Source: Limonium bicolor
Lineage: Eukaryota > Streptophyta > Magnoliopsida > Caryophyllales > Plumbaginaceae
Assembly: GCA_023374045.1 (NCBI GenBank)
Contig: CM041776.1
Location: 349,989,636-350,053,635, forward strand
DNA: 64,000 nucleotides
Direction of reading: 5' to 3'
Shown piece after piece: positions 11,917-21,832 of the stretch. Numbering within the stretch: position 1 is the stretch's first letter; the number at the start of each line of letters is the position of its first letter. The translations under genes and the position numbers were made by a program. Below the pieces are notes generated by a model that was given only the letters and a program-made list of their open reading frames with translations, ran no database searches and was not told the DNA's origin.

Positions 11917-12138
11917 TCAACATGTCCTTCAAGTCTTTCTTGGAGATTGAATTTAAGGCTTCAATGCTAGCTTCTAGTGATCTTCTTGTTTTTGGAGGCA
12001 ACATCCACCTGAACCCGCAAAAGACATGTTTTCTACCCTCAGAACTTGATGTTTCATCATTACGAAGATCTTACTCTTGTCATGGTGGATTTGTGGTTGC
12101 TAGATCTGAGCGTTCGATTCCCACATACGGTGCCAAAT

Positions 12139-12748
12139 TTAAAATCATATATCTCCGTCTACTACCTATCCTAGTTTCGATTCTCGACCTCTTCCTATTT
12201 TTATCTAAGATCTCCCCTAAATTACCTGGTTCCTGCACAATGGCGGGAGAGTGGGTTTCACAAAGGGAGAGAGAGAACTATAGACAGAAAGAGATTACAA
12301 GCTTTTGAATGATCAAGATCGATAACGTGTTTATTGCCCTGGGGTGAACCCCTACTTATAGATTTTCCTTAGAGTCTCCTAGTATTGCCAACCTGTTAGT
12401 TTGTTACTGCCCAGTTGTCATTCCATTATTGTCAAGCTTTCTAAGTGGCCCAATGTCTAATCCTAACTTTTCCCTACGCCCGGGCACACTCGCTAGGTCG
12501 CTTTACAGATGCGCTCGATCGCTACTATAGGTGTACATAGGTATGGGCATCTGGATACTTTATATATATACTCGGGCACAAACGCTCAGTCGCTTTTACA
12601 TGTTTCTTTGCTGGTCGCACGGGCATAGATACCCGGGCGCTATTTAGACATTACTTTACATGTTTCAAGTATAAGTAAAAATTCCTTGGCCTTTCTTATG
12701 TTTTCAGCATCCTTGGTCTCTTTGTTGATGTTACTTTTCCCCTTTTCA
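12139..12748 (-). mobile_element. 5' LTR of the second Tat-like element
   Basis: Lies where the LTR should be relative to the minus-strand gag and its primer binding site. It shares with the LTRs at 31486 and 42213 the promoter block GGGGTGAACCCCTAnTTATA (minus-strand TATA at 12353-12360) and a similar end (CCCCTTTTCA at 12748, compared with CCCCTCTTCA). The U3 part carries GCCCGGGC/ACCCGGGCG-type palindromes around 12478-12640. The first base pair of the left end has decayed (TTAAAATC instead of TGAAATGG). Confidence 0.7.
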
Positions 12749-12839
12749 GGTGAGATAGTAGAACATTTCAAGCTATTTTTTAGGCAGAGTAGAATATTAT
12801 GGAATATAAATTGCCATCAAACATAGACAGAAATGTGCC
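12749..12839. other. Short unassigned spacer
   Basis: Ninety bases between the Tat LTR and the LINE fragment; nothing recognisable. Confidence 0.4.
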
Positions 12840-13665
12840 TTGCCACAACATGAAAAAGAGTTTGGATGGCAAGTTGTTCATAGAATAGTTCCTTGCAAGG
12901 GAGTTATCGAGTCCAGCTGTTCTGGCCTTTTAGACACAAGTTGTTTTTCTGGAAGTTTAGAGTCGCTTAGACATATTTTTATGCAGTGCTCTGGTGTGGA
13001 TTCCATATGGGAGGCTGCTGGGTTTGAAATGCCAACTTGGCAGCGTACAGATGGGGCTTTCTGTCATTGGTTTATGGAGCAATGTGCTCTTTTGCCTATT
13101 TCTAATTTACCAAATTTGCTTATTTTGTTGTGGAAACTCTGGTTTGACCACTGTCAGGTGTTGCAGGGCAGGATAAGGAGCTTGCAATGGGGGTTGCATC
13201 AGGCATATGTCTTTCTTCAAGTGGCTACGGACATATAAGAGCGCTCAAGTAATGGTCGGGCTGATGGGGATGTGCGAGCGTGCAGGGTTTGGGTGGATGA
13301 CAGTTTCAATGGCTTAGCTCATGGTTTGGGGGTAGTTGCTCGAGATGTTGTTGGTATTTTGATGGCCGCTGGCTATATAGGTGGCAATGGAGTTCATTCC
13401 CTAGGTGTTGTCGAAGCAAACACTATACGTTTTTTGGCTTAAATGTGCACAGGTCATGGGTACTCACTCACAGGTGTATATATTTTATGACAGTAAGACA
13501 AATGTTAGCTACCTAATTGGGGAGGGAAGTGTTGTCGCTGATGTTAGGAAGGAGTTAGACAAGACAATTTGTGAAATAACTTCTTTTGAGCATGTGGAAT
13601 TTATATATGTAAGTAGTCATCACATATGTTAGCTGATCTGGGTGGGCGGAAGCAAATCAAGTCGC
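12840..13665 (+). pseudogene. LINE (L1-type) 3' fragment: zinc-binding RT tail and RNase H-like domain
   Basis: The first open frame (12840-13238) has the layout of the zinc-binding domain that follows plant LINE reverse transcriptases: LESLRHIFMQCSGVDSIWEAA, then a Trp-containing tail. From about 13300 a second stretch reads VWVDDSFNG, HGLGVVARDVVGILMAAGY and GVVEAN, continuing in FYDSKTNVSYLIGEG and ending SHMLADLGGR. That is the order of motifs in the RNase H-like domain at the C-terminus of plant L1 elements. It is interrupted by a stop near 13439 and a frameshift near 13625. Everything upstream (ORF1, endonuclease, RT core) is absent, as expected of 5'-truncated LINE copies. A truncated host RNase H-like gene is a less likely alternative. 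Confidence 0.65.
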
Positions 13666-13805
13666 TATGGACTACTACCTGTGCAAATTGTAGCCTATGT
13701 GGATAATGAAAGTGGTTACGGTTTTCGAAAAAAATACATGCGTACCCAATTAGCAGCAATTGACCGCCAGAAATTTTGTTGTATGTGGATATTACACCGA
13801 CACTA

Positions 13806-14971
13806 TTTTTTTTTTGATCAGTGGGCTACACATGTAGCAGTGTTTAACCAGTAAACTGGTTTTTCAGCAGGGAGTATCCCTTGCCAAAGTTACAAAAAGT
13901 GCCGCAGAGGCACAACAGTAACAGCGCATGCGCTATCACACCATTCATACAAAATAAAGACACTAAATAACACCCAAAAATAGAGAATTAGGGACAATCA
14001 AAACTAGCGTAACAAGACTACATCAGATCCTTCAAATTCCTTGAGTGTAGCAGCTGGTTCCAGGGGCCAATAGATTGTAGATCTTTCTTGACCCATTCAA
14101 GGATTTGCAAGATTTCCAAAGTTTACTGGCTCTAGGGTGCGGTTGTAATCCCATCCAGTAGTTTACGCTTTATACTGCTTCTATAATCACGGATGCTTGA
14201 GCTCCCCACCAGCCTAGGATTCCACTCCAACACTCTTGTGTTTCTAGGCACCGAATAAATTAGCGAATATCAGTCAGATCAATGGTGTTATGCTTGGTCT
14301 TTCTTGCGGCTCTTCCTTAGGATTCGCTCAATATTTGCCAATGACTTCTTTGGATATGGGTAGTGGATTCTCAATCATTGCCCATACTTAAAGCATTGCC
14401 TAGCCTCTGCAGAAATTGTTGGGTATTTGTGCTTCTTCACACGAAACTTTCGTTGATTGATTCCTGAGGTAGAAGGATCCTCTGGTGCAACCACAACTTG
14501 TAAACTAATGCTTGGAAGGGAGGCGACATCAACCGGGGTGGGTTGCCCATTATTTGGGCTGATTGTACCAATAAAGATTGGGCTGTTTGTAGTCTCTCGT
14601 GGATACTTAGGAGAGGTTGGGCTGCTCTCCTGTTCTGATAAAATCACCGTACTTTCTCTCTGATGGGTGGGTATACTGGTTGGGCTGTATGATACCTCTC
14701 GAGTATGGTTAGGAGGGAGTGGGCTGCTCATCTGCTCACCTAATATCTTTTCAATTGGGTCCGAGTTAATGCACTGTCGGTCCGCCTGTCCTCGTAAACC
14801 CAAAGTTATATTGTCTGTTTTGTGAGACCTATCATCAACCTGTGCCTTCTTATTATTATCCTGTCCATTCCACTCTTTACATACTGCATTAAATAGTTGC
14901 CACATCAGCATGCAGTAAGTTTCCCATACATTCTTTCCAGATCCAAAAACTCTTTCTCCCATACTGGCCAA
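13806..14971 (-). pseudogene. Retroposed minus-strand fragment with poly(A) tail; product unknown
   Basis: On the minus strand an open frame of 198 residues (14971 to 14375) is rich in Ser, Pro and Thr and shows no catalytic motif I recognise. A second short coding-like stretch (EWVKKDLQSIGPWNQLL, about 14110-14050) and a 3'-UTR-like region follow, ending in a run of ten A on that strand at about 13807-13816. A terminal A tract after a coding remnant is the signature of LINE-mediated retroposition. The 5' end and target duplication could not be fixed. It may be the inter-ORF part of a LINE or a retroposed host transcript; the name is left open. Confidence 0.4.
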
Positions 14972-16404
14972 ATAATGTAGCGGTTGGTTATTAATAATAA
15001 CCGTGGTAATTAGTCAATATAATGTTGGATCTGAGGGTTCTTTGGTTATGATATATCAACATGCCTTCATGCATGCAAGCCGGTCATTCTGGGTACAAGG
15101 CTTATATCAGAAGGACAGTATTCTTCCTTCTTTTCCCCTAACAATTTCTATATATCAATTTTATTTTGTTAGGACAATTAGTCAATTAGTAATATTAAAT
15201 GAAAGAGAAAAAAGCACCCATGTTGCATGCTGTTGTATATGCGTACATAGAACAGGGTATGCGAAATTAGATATGATTATAACGGTTGCATGCTAAAGAT
15301 GTAGCAGTAGTACCCGAGTCATTCTCCCTCAAAGTACCCGATCAGATATATTACTATTTTCTCGTATTTTCACAACGTATTTTAATAAGATCTTTATAAG
15401 CATGTAATATAAAAGGGGACCAGACCGGCGTACAGAGTTCCATATGATATATTTTTTTTTTGTACCCCACGCCACGGCAGCATTTGTTTTATATTTGTGT
15501 ACCTTGGTGGATCCTTAAATTAAGGGATTCGGAAATGAGTAATTTTGTAGTAACTGCCGAGCATAAAACTATGTTATAAAAGTTACCTATAAGTTGGTGG
15601 GCGACCATGATTGTCGCTGTTAATTTAATTAGTTGGATATATCTAATGATTTGGTTGGTCACCCACACCACATGCATCCCAAAATACCCAACTGGCTGGC
15701 TGAGCTCCCATCGTCTACATCTACTCTATTTCTTTTGGAAAATTATGAGCCCGTTCGACTAGGACATTAATCGGTGGAGATTTTTGAACGCAGGTTTTCC
15801 TGCGTTTAGTTAAAGCTAGTCTGTGAGATACAAGGTGGGACCATGTAAAAATAAAAGCAAATAACAGCAGGACACCTGTACTAATTTTGTCTTGAACGCG
15901 ATGCAAGTTTTTTTCGCGATCAGCGAACGAGACCTATATGTCCCTCATATGATGATTAATATACAAACTCTATTGATAAGGTTTCAAAAATTATTTTTTC
16001 CATGTGATTTGTCCTATTTTATATTAAACAACTTTTTAAACTTTTGTTCAATAGTCTATTTTATCTTAAATATTAAAATCAAGTAATATACCGGATAATA
16101 AACATCACCATCAAGAATGAAGCGAGGGAGTACATATTGCGATGGGCCGGCTCTTCCTTCCTTCCATGTGCATGTGCATAATCGCAAAAAAGTTTTCACC
16201 GAACCACATGATAGATGCTTTAACGAAAAAAACAACATGATAGATGCATGTTACTAGGCAATGCTTATATTTGTAACCCAGCTAAATTAATCACCATTAG
16301 TTGCTGTCAGCATACATCATTCGGATAATCCACGTTACTTCTAGTCTCTAATCAACTCGATTGGATAATTTTAGTAGCTGGAGGAATTAATCTCTATAGT
16401 ACTC
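14972..16404. other. No gene recognised
   Basis: AT-rich sequence with scattered short ORFs, none with a recognisable motif. A small palindrome GGTTATTAATAATAACC lies at about 14985-15001, and a T run near 15454. Confidence 0.5.
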
Positions 16405-16407
16405 TAA

Positions 16408-16613
16408 GGGCATCCACAATAACAAGAGTGGATTCCACTCTCAAAATAATATTATTTTATTCTTCTCCTCACAATCTCTTTTTTCTTTTGCTAAGACACC
16501 CACTTTTTGGGGTTCTTAGTTAAGAAACTCTCACACAACTTCTCTCCTCCATGTCATATTTTATCTTTTTGTTTTATTAATTCAGAGTGGATTCCACACC
16601 ATTGTGGATGCCC
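16408..16613. mobile_element. Tourist-like MITE (PIF/Harbinger), TSD TAA
   Basis: A 206-bp non-coding element with terminal inverted repeats GGGCATCCACAAT / ATTGTGGATGCCC, flanked by TAA on both sides (16405-16407 and 16614-16616). A 3-bp TAA duplication and GGG..CCC ends fit the PIF/Harbinger group. A second inverted pair, GTGGATTCCACTCT and AGAGTGGATTCCAC, lies just inside, so the RNA or single strand could fold. Confidence 0.88.
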
Positions 16614-16674
16614 TAACCTTGTTATATAGTGAAGCGCAAAATCACATTTATACATGGCTCAAGTCCTCAATCAA

Positions 16675-17160
16675 TGTGTTGATTACACATCCCACCACGA
16701 GGTTTCAAAAATTATTTTTCCCACCCATGTGATTTTCCCCCCTTTTTTATATCTGACAAATTTTCTAATTTTCATTCAACTTAAGAGATGCTTAAATGTT
16801 GTTCAAAGTTGATAAAGTTTTACACGGACGATGTAAAAATGTTATATTTTGGTCCAACACGAAATCTAAAATTGTTTAAGCTCAAATGTGATCTATGGGG
16901 CCTAATAAAACATGTGACATGTGAACGTATGTTCATTGGGTCTCATATGTCACATGTGAGCTTAAAAAACTTTGAACTTGACATTGGACAAAAATATAAC
17001 ATTTTAGCATCATCCATGTAAAGTTTCAGCACTTTTGGATAACATTTAAGTATCTCCTACGTTGAATGAAAATTAAAAAATTTGCCGGATGTAAAAAAAG
17101 AGAAACCACATGGGTGAGAAATATAATTTGTGAAACATTGTGGGCGTGATGTGTAATTTC
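16675..17160. mobile_element. Fold-back element: long imperfect inverted repeat
   Basis: The left arm (about 16675-16900) and right arm (about 16925-17160) are reverse complements with scattered mismatches. Pairs include GAGATGCTTAAATGTT with its partner near 17038-17055, CCCACCCATGTG (16719 region) with CACATGGGTGAG (17107), and GCTCAAATGTGAT with GTCACATGTGAGC. The turn is near 16905-16925. The ends are not crisp, and the right arm extends further, with an extra TTACATCCCC-type segment to about 17215. No coding. It resembles long-TIR MITEs; a superfamily cannot be assigned without clear ends and duplication. Nothing is recognised in 17216-17420. Confidence 0.7.
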
Positions 17161-17419
17161 ACCAAACGTCATGGGTAGGGGATGTAATTTTTCCAACTTA
17201 AAAGCTTGGTGTGTAGAGCTAACCATATGGAGATGACATGGATTTTCAACACTCAGATCGAACTTGTTAGAATCTAGGGTCGATATACTCTTCTGAAGTG
17301 CGTTTTGCTACCTTTCTTCCATCAAGGTTTAGCGGGATTTAGTCTCCTCTCGGATGTAGTTGCTCACTCACGCCAGAGACCCAATGGCCTTATGCCGTCC
17401 ACGCACTCTCGTGACAAGG

Positions 17420-18560
17420 GATGTTGTAGCAGAAATATGTAACTATCTCTACCTAGGCAGTGTACCTATCGTTTTGCGGAATAGTGAATTAAGTGGGGTT
17501 GTCGATCTCAGGGACCTCGTTCAATTCATTGACAATTTATTAACTAACTGAGAAACTAAACTAAGAAAACAGGAAAATGTCACTTTTTTAGAGTTTTCTC
17601 AATATAACTAAATTACTAACTTAAAAATAAACAATAAAATAATAAAACAAATAAAATAAACTAAATAAATAAAGGTTAAAACTCTAAATTTAAGGAATCA
17701 CCCAGGATTGTTCTGCAAACCTTCACTTTATTAATATATTAATAAACTATTCCCTAATTCTACTACAAATCAGGAATCTTAATTAATCCGTTGACCGGTC
17801 CCTGTATAATAAATCCTAACTGGTAGAAATAACAAGCTGTAGACCATGCCATAGTTAATTCTATCCAATCGCTTTATTACCAATTCCTATTGAAGACAGA
17901 TTAACCTATAGGCCAACCATGCTTCTAGTTGTTAATCTGGTTTAACTTCCTATGTCTAATTTACTAATCTCAGCACTGCATTTGGATTAGAAAACTACAA
18001 ATATTACTTTAATAATTGATCGGAGAATTAAAGCTCATGAAGAACTTGAATTAAACTATTGCATTGTTGAATTAGTAAAAAGATTACAAAATATAAAGAT
18101 CCGGTTTGCTACCCCAATCCGGGGAGCTAGTCTAACTACTCAAACATAAATATAGAAATAACTAAAATAACTACAAACGACATTAAACGAACTAAAAGAT
18201 AGGGCAAAGAAAACTCCAGTTAGCAAGTTTGACTCTAGCTCCCCACTCTAACTTCGTCTTCACGTCGGTGTAAAAATAGTGAATTATGGTATGTGGTAGA
18301 GTGGTGGTGGATGTGAACGGATGAATGTGGTGGAATTGGTGCTCAGATGAATGAGGTGGAAGTGGTGATGGTGGATGGTGATGAACGAGTGATGATGGTT
18401 GATGGTGGTGGTGATAAGGTGAATGGCTGGTGTGGGCTGAATGTTGGAAAAGAGAATGAATTTAGAGAGGCCCGAGCCCTCTTGGTGGAGGTCCCCTCTA
18501 GTGATCACTCTGCGCAACAAGTTAGTCCGTAGACTACCCTGGATTTCCATCCTCATTATA
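17420..18560 (-). mobile_element. Probable decayed Athila-type LTR (minus orientation)
   Basis: Non-coding. Its composition and order of blocks resemble the minus-oriented Athila LTR at 47006-48667: an A-rich AATAAAATAAAC-type tract, then pyrimidine-balanced sequence, then a GGT/GAT-rich stretch (18290-18440 here, 47860-47950 there). Termini, TATA box and duplication are not clear. Short ORFs across the GGT-rich part are low-complexity artefacts. This is an inference from layout, not an alignment. Confidence 0.35.
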
Positions 18561-18944
18561 TACCAATTCTCCACCATGTGATTAAGTATTTTAATCGATT
18601 CACTTAAGATCTACTCTTAGGTTATAGAGAAAACATTATAATTTTGTTGCCATTTAGGTCTTACACAATACCTAGAATTCATCTAGGTTATAATCATGTT
18701 CAAGTGCAATGCTCTAAAGATTGGTATTACCGAATCTTTTTCCTAAGTCTTTTACTTAGGTTAATTAGGAATGTTATGATACTTCATTGAAATTTAGTAA
18801 GTAATGAATCCTTCCTAATCTTTCTTGTGACTTAAGTCAATTTACTATCGATTTCGATAGTCCGAAAGACGTTTGCCCATAGTTAATAATGCGAGGTGTT
18901 GATCAATTAAATCATATAATCGAATATACATATATATCACTCAC

Positions 18945-19114
18945 ATATCGCTCTTAGAAGATAAACAACCACGTCTGAACCCAAGGAAACCCTCAGAATG
19001 TTCAGACCACACAATAACATGTCGTACACCGTCGGCAGGAGAGCAGATGTCTGAACGTCCTGAGGGTTTCCTTGGGTCCAGGCATTGTGTGATTTATCTG
19101 CTTAAGAGCGATAT
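18945..19114. repeat. 170-bp hairpin with 17-bp perfect core
   Basis: The arms pair ATATCGCTCTTA (18945-18956) with TAAGAGCGATAT (19103-19114), CCCAAGGAAACCCTCAG (18980-18996) with its exact complement (19060-19076), and GTTCAGAC (19000-19007) with GTCTGAAC (19049-19056). The loop is about 41 bases. The size and interrupted pairing are like a plant small-RNA precursor or a small MITE. No known miRNA was recognised in the arms. Sequence on either side (18561-18944) shows nothing else. Confidence 0.7.
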
Positions 19115-19894
19115 ATGTGTTATGCATGTATTGTATGTGTTTATGTAATAGATCGTCAAAGCATTTATTAATTGTGCGCGTACGTCGTTTGGACATGTGA
19201 TACCGATTACCACCTTACTTGTGTGTGAACATTTAGGAGAGACTCCAAGTACTAACTTATGAGAGTAAATCACTCCTAAAACACTAAGTAAGGAACTTAG
19301 TTTAGAGACCCGGTATTAACCGTCTCTACAGTGATGACTCGACCTATAAACATCACCTAATAGACTTCATAGGTATACATGTGTAAGACCCCATTGGCAT
19401 CCAATGAATGTATTCTCCAATAACGAGATTAAATCTCCAGGAGATTAATTAAAATACACTAACAAATGAGATTATGATAATTAATGATACATTGTTTAGT
19501 AAATCCTGGATTGCATTCATTCCAGTAGGTTGTGCATAGTGATCACTAGAGTTTTGTACCCGGTTAGGGTTTACTCTTGTTAAGTCTAACGAGCCGGATA
19601 CGATCGTTAGCCAAAATGTGCTACCATTGGCACCTTGGCTTCGGCCATATGGACGTCTACAACTATAGACAAGTAAGTCCATATACTCACTGGTAGATGG
19701 CATAGGACTATTGTCCAAATTATAAATATGTGAGGCTAAACGGGAAATTGTCCTTAACGAGACACCCGTATGATTATGTGAGATGGTGATGGAAGCGGGG
19801 CTTCATAGGATGGAAATGAAACAAGTGAGTTTAATATAGTTTCAACTAACTGGTGATCCTTACTAACTACATTGGTTGATATCTTGCTAATAAT
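19115..19894. other. Unassigned, LTR-like non-coding sequence
   Basis: No protein motif. The style (short direct repeats around CTAGAGTTTTGTACCCGG, a late GATGGAAGCGGGG segment) is LTR-like, and it ends abruptly where Athila protease begins. No TG..CA termini or duplication could be set. Confidence 0.3.
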
Positions 19895-20166
19895 ATGACT
19901 ATTGTGAATTGTTGTGTGACTTGGGTGCTAGCATCAACATTATTCCCTACGCCACCTTCTTGAAGGTAAGAGGTGGAGAGCTGCAACTAGTCCCCTTCAA
20001 GCTCCAGCTAGCCGACATATCTGAGATCAAACCAATGGGTATAGTTCGTGATTTAGTAGTTGGGGTGGATCATTTTATTTTTCCTACTGATTTTGTTGTT
20101 TTGGATATGGATGATGATGTAGAAGTCCCTCTTTTTTTGGGGTCAACCTTTTCTGATTACTGCTAA
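19895..20166 (+). pseudogene. Athila aspartic protease
   Basis: Would cleave the polyprotein. The frame opens with LCDLGASINIIPYATF, which contains the D-x-G-A-S active-site loop, followed by GIVRDLVVGVDHF and the flap-like region IFPTDFVVLDMDDD, and ends at VPLFLGSTF. In intact relatives the text continues without a stop into the RT linker. Here a one-base shift near 20150 puts the continuation (TAKDVIDVHDGKI) in the next frame, so the TAA at 20164-20166 is an artefact of the shift. The upstream gag part is missing because homology begins only a few codons before the active site. Confidence 0.88.
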
Positions 20167-21832
20167 AGATGTTATTGATGTTCATGATGGTAAGATTACT
20201 TTGCGGTATGAGGATGAAAAGATTGAGTTTGACATGAAAAAGATGACGAGGTCAACTTCTAAATCTGCTCATTCTGTGATGTCGGTAAGTCTGGTAAATG
20301 ATGATGGAGAAGATTGTGATTTGTTAGATAATGATGACATGTTTTCTTTTACTTCCTTTTCACTTACTGATTATGAGCCATTGAAGCAAGCTCTTGTTGC
20401 TTCTTTGGAAGAAAAGACTGCTGATCTTGAGGTGAATGCAGTTGTTGCTCATATAGAGAGAGGAAGAGCTAGTTTTCAAGCTTATCGCCCTCTATTGAAG
20501 AGGCTTGAAAGAGAGATTCAAAGGCCTATTCCTTTTGCCGAGCAGCCACCTACACTTGAGCTTAAGGAGCTCCCTCCTAACCTTAAGTATTCTTTTCTTG
20601 CTGATAATAATTGCTTGCCTGTCATTGTTTCTTCTTCTTTGACTTCTAGGCAGGAAGACAAGTTACTTGAGGTTTTGAAGAGGCACAAGAGAGTGATTGG
20701 GTGGACGTTATCTGACATTAAGGGCATTGACCTGGCCTTCTACACACATCATATTTACATAGAGGAAGATTACAAGCCTGTCAGACAGCCCCAGCGTTGG
20801 CTCAACCCCAACATGCAGGAAGTAGTCAAGAAAGAGGTGTTGAAGCTTCTGGACGCTGAGATCATCTACCCTATTTCTGACAGTACATGGGTGAGTCTTG
20901 TACAGGTAGTCCCTAAGAAAGGTGGGTTTGAGGCTATTCTGAATGATAAAGGTGAGTCCATTCCTCAAAGAAAGATCACTGGTTGGCGCATGTGTATTGA
21001 CTATAGGCTTTTGAATTCTGCCACCAAGAAAGATCATTTCCCTCTCCCTTTTATTGATCAAATGCTTGAGAGGTTGGCTGGACAGGAGTATTATTGCTTT
21101 TAGATGGTTTTCAGGGTACTTTCATATTCCTATTGCGCCAGAGGCCAAGACAAGACCACTTTCACTTGTCCTTATGGTACCATTGCGTACAGAAGAATTC
21201 CCTTTGGACTGTGCAATGCTCTTGACACCTTTCAGCATTGTATGCAGGCGATCTTCGAAGATTTCATCGAGCAGAGCATTGAGGTATTTATGGATGATTT
21301 TTCTGTTTATGGCTCTAGCTTTGATGTTTGTTTGGCGCAGCTTGATCAAATACTAGGCCGATGTGAGGAGACAAACCTGGTTCTCAACTGGGAGAAGTGT
21401 CACTTTATGGTCAAGGATGAGATTGTGCTAGGTCACAAAGTTTCTCCTAAGGGGATTGAGGTTGATCAAGCCAAGGTGGAGGTAATTGAGAAATTGCCAA
21501 CACCTACTTGTGTGGAAGAGGTAAGAGCTTTCTTAGGGCATGCAGGTTTTTATAGACGGTTTATTCATGATTTCTCTAAAATTGTAAAACCGTTGACTGA
21601 TCTGCTTCTGAAAGGTGCCCCATTTATTTTTTCTGATGATTGTGTATCTGCTTTTGACTTGATTAAGCAAAAATTGATAGCTGCACCCATTGTTGTTTCA
21701 CCTGACTGGTCATTACCTTTTGAGATTTTGTGTGATGCCAGTGATTATGTAGTGGGGGCAGCTTTGTGCCAGAGGAAAGATAAGATTCTCAGGGTCATTG
21801 CTTATACACGCAAAACTTTGAATGACACCTAG
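20167..21832 (+). pseudogene. Athila reverse transcriptase and start of RNase H
   Basis: The frame 20201-21103 carries the protease-RT linker, then LPPNLKYSFL, VIGWTLSDIKGID, the primer-grip side PVRQPQRWLNPNMQEVVKKE, and GWRMCIDYRLLNSATKKDHFPLPFIDQMLERLAG. A frameshift near 21090 and a TAG at 21101-21103 break it at the usual YYCFLDGFSGY position. The frame 21104-21832 continues with TCPYGTIAYRRIPFGLCNA, the catalytic FMDDFSVYG, GHKVSPKGIEVD, FLGHAGFYRRFI and then RNase H (EILCDASDYVVGAALCQRKD), ending at a TAG. The catalytic Asp pair is present. The polymerase is recognisable end to end but not expressible. Confidence 0.92.

Larger units (their letters stand above)
9889..12138 (-). pseudogene. 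Tat-type gag, 5' half, split by a CACTA element
   Basis: Minus-strand gag fragment homologous along its length to the gag of the Tat element at 40451-42076. Shared blocks include the N-terminal stretch (IVKGNELLQQDLMQRDEDY here, IVEGNELLQQELMQRDEEF there) and the inner region about 9890-10330. It is interrupted from 10660 to 11916 by a CACTA element: taking that and one TCA out joins the reading back to ACATGTCCTTCAAGTC, matching the intact relative. The leader and a decayed primer binding site (TGGCACCGTATGTGGGAA on the minus strand, around 12119-12136) follow to the right. The rest of gag and all of pol are lost at 9889, where the CACTA end intervenes. Many stops; not functional. Confidence 0.8.

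Noticed and set aside
18284..18577. His/Thr-rich minus ORF and its Val/Asp/Gly-rich plus-strand shadow
   Set aside because: Both read one GGT/GAT low-complexity tract on opposite strands.
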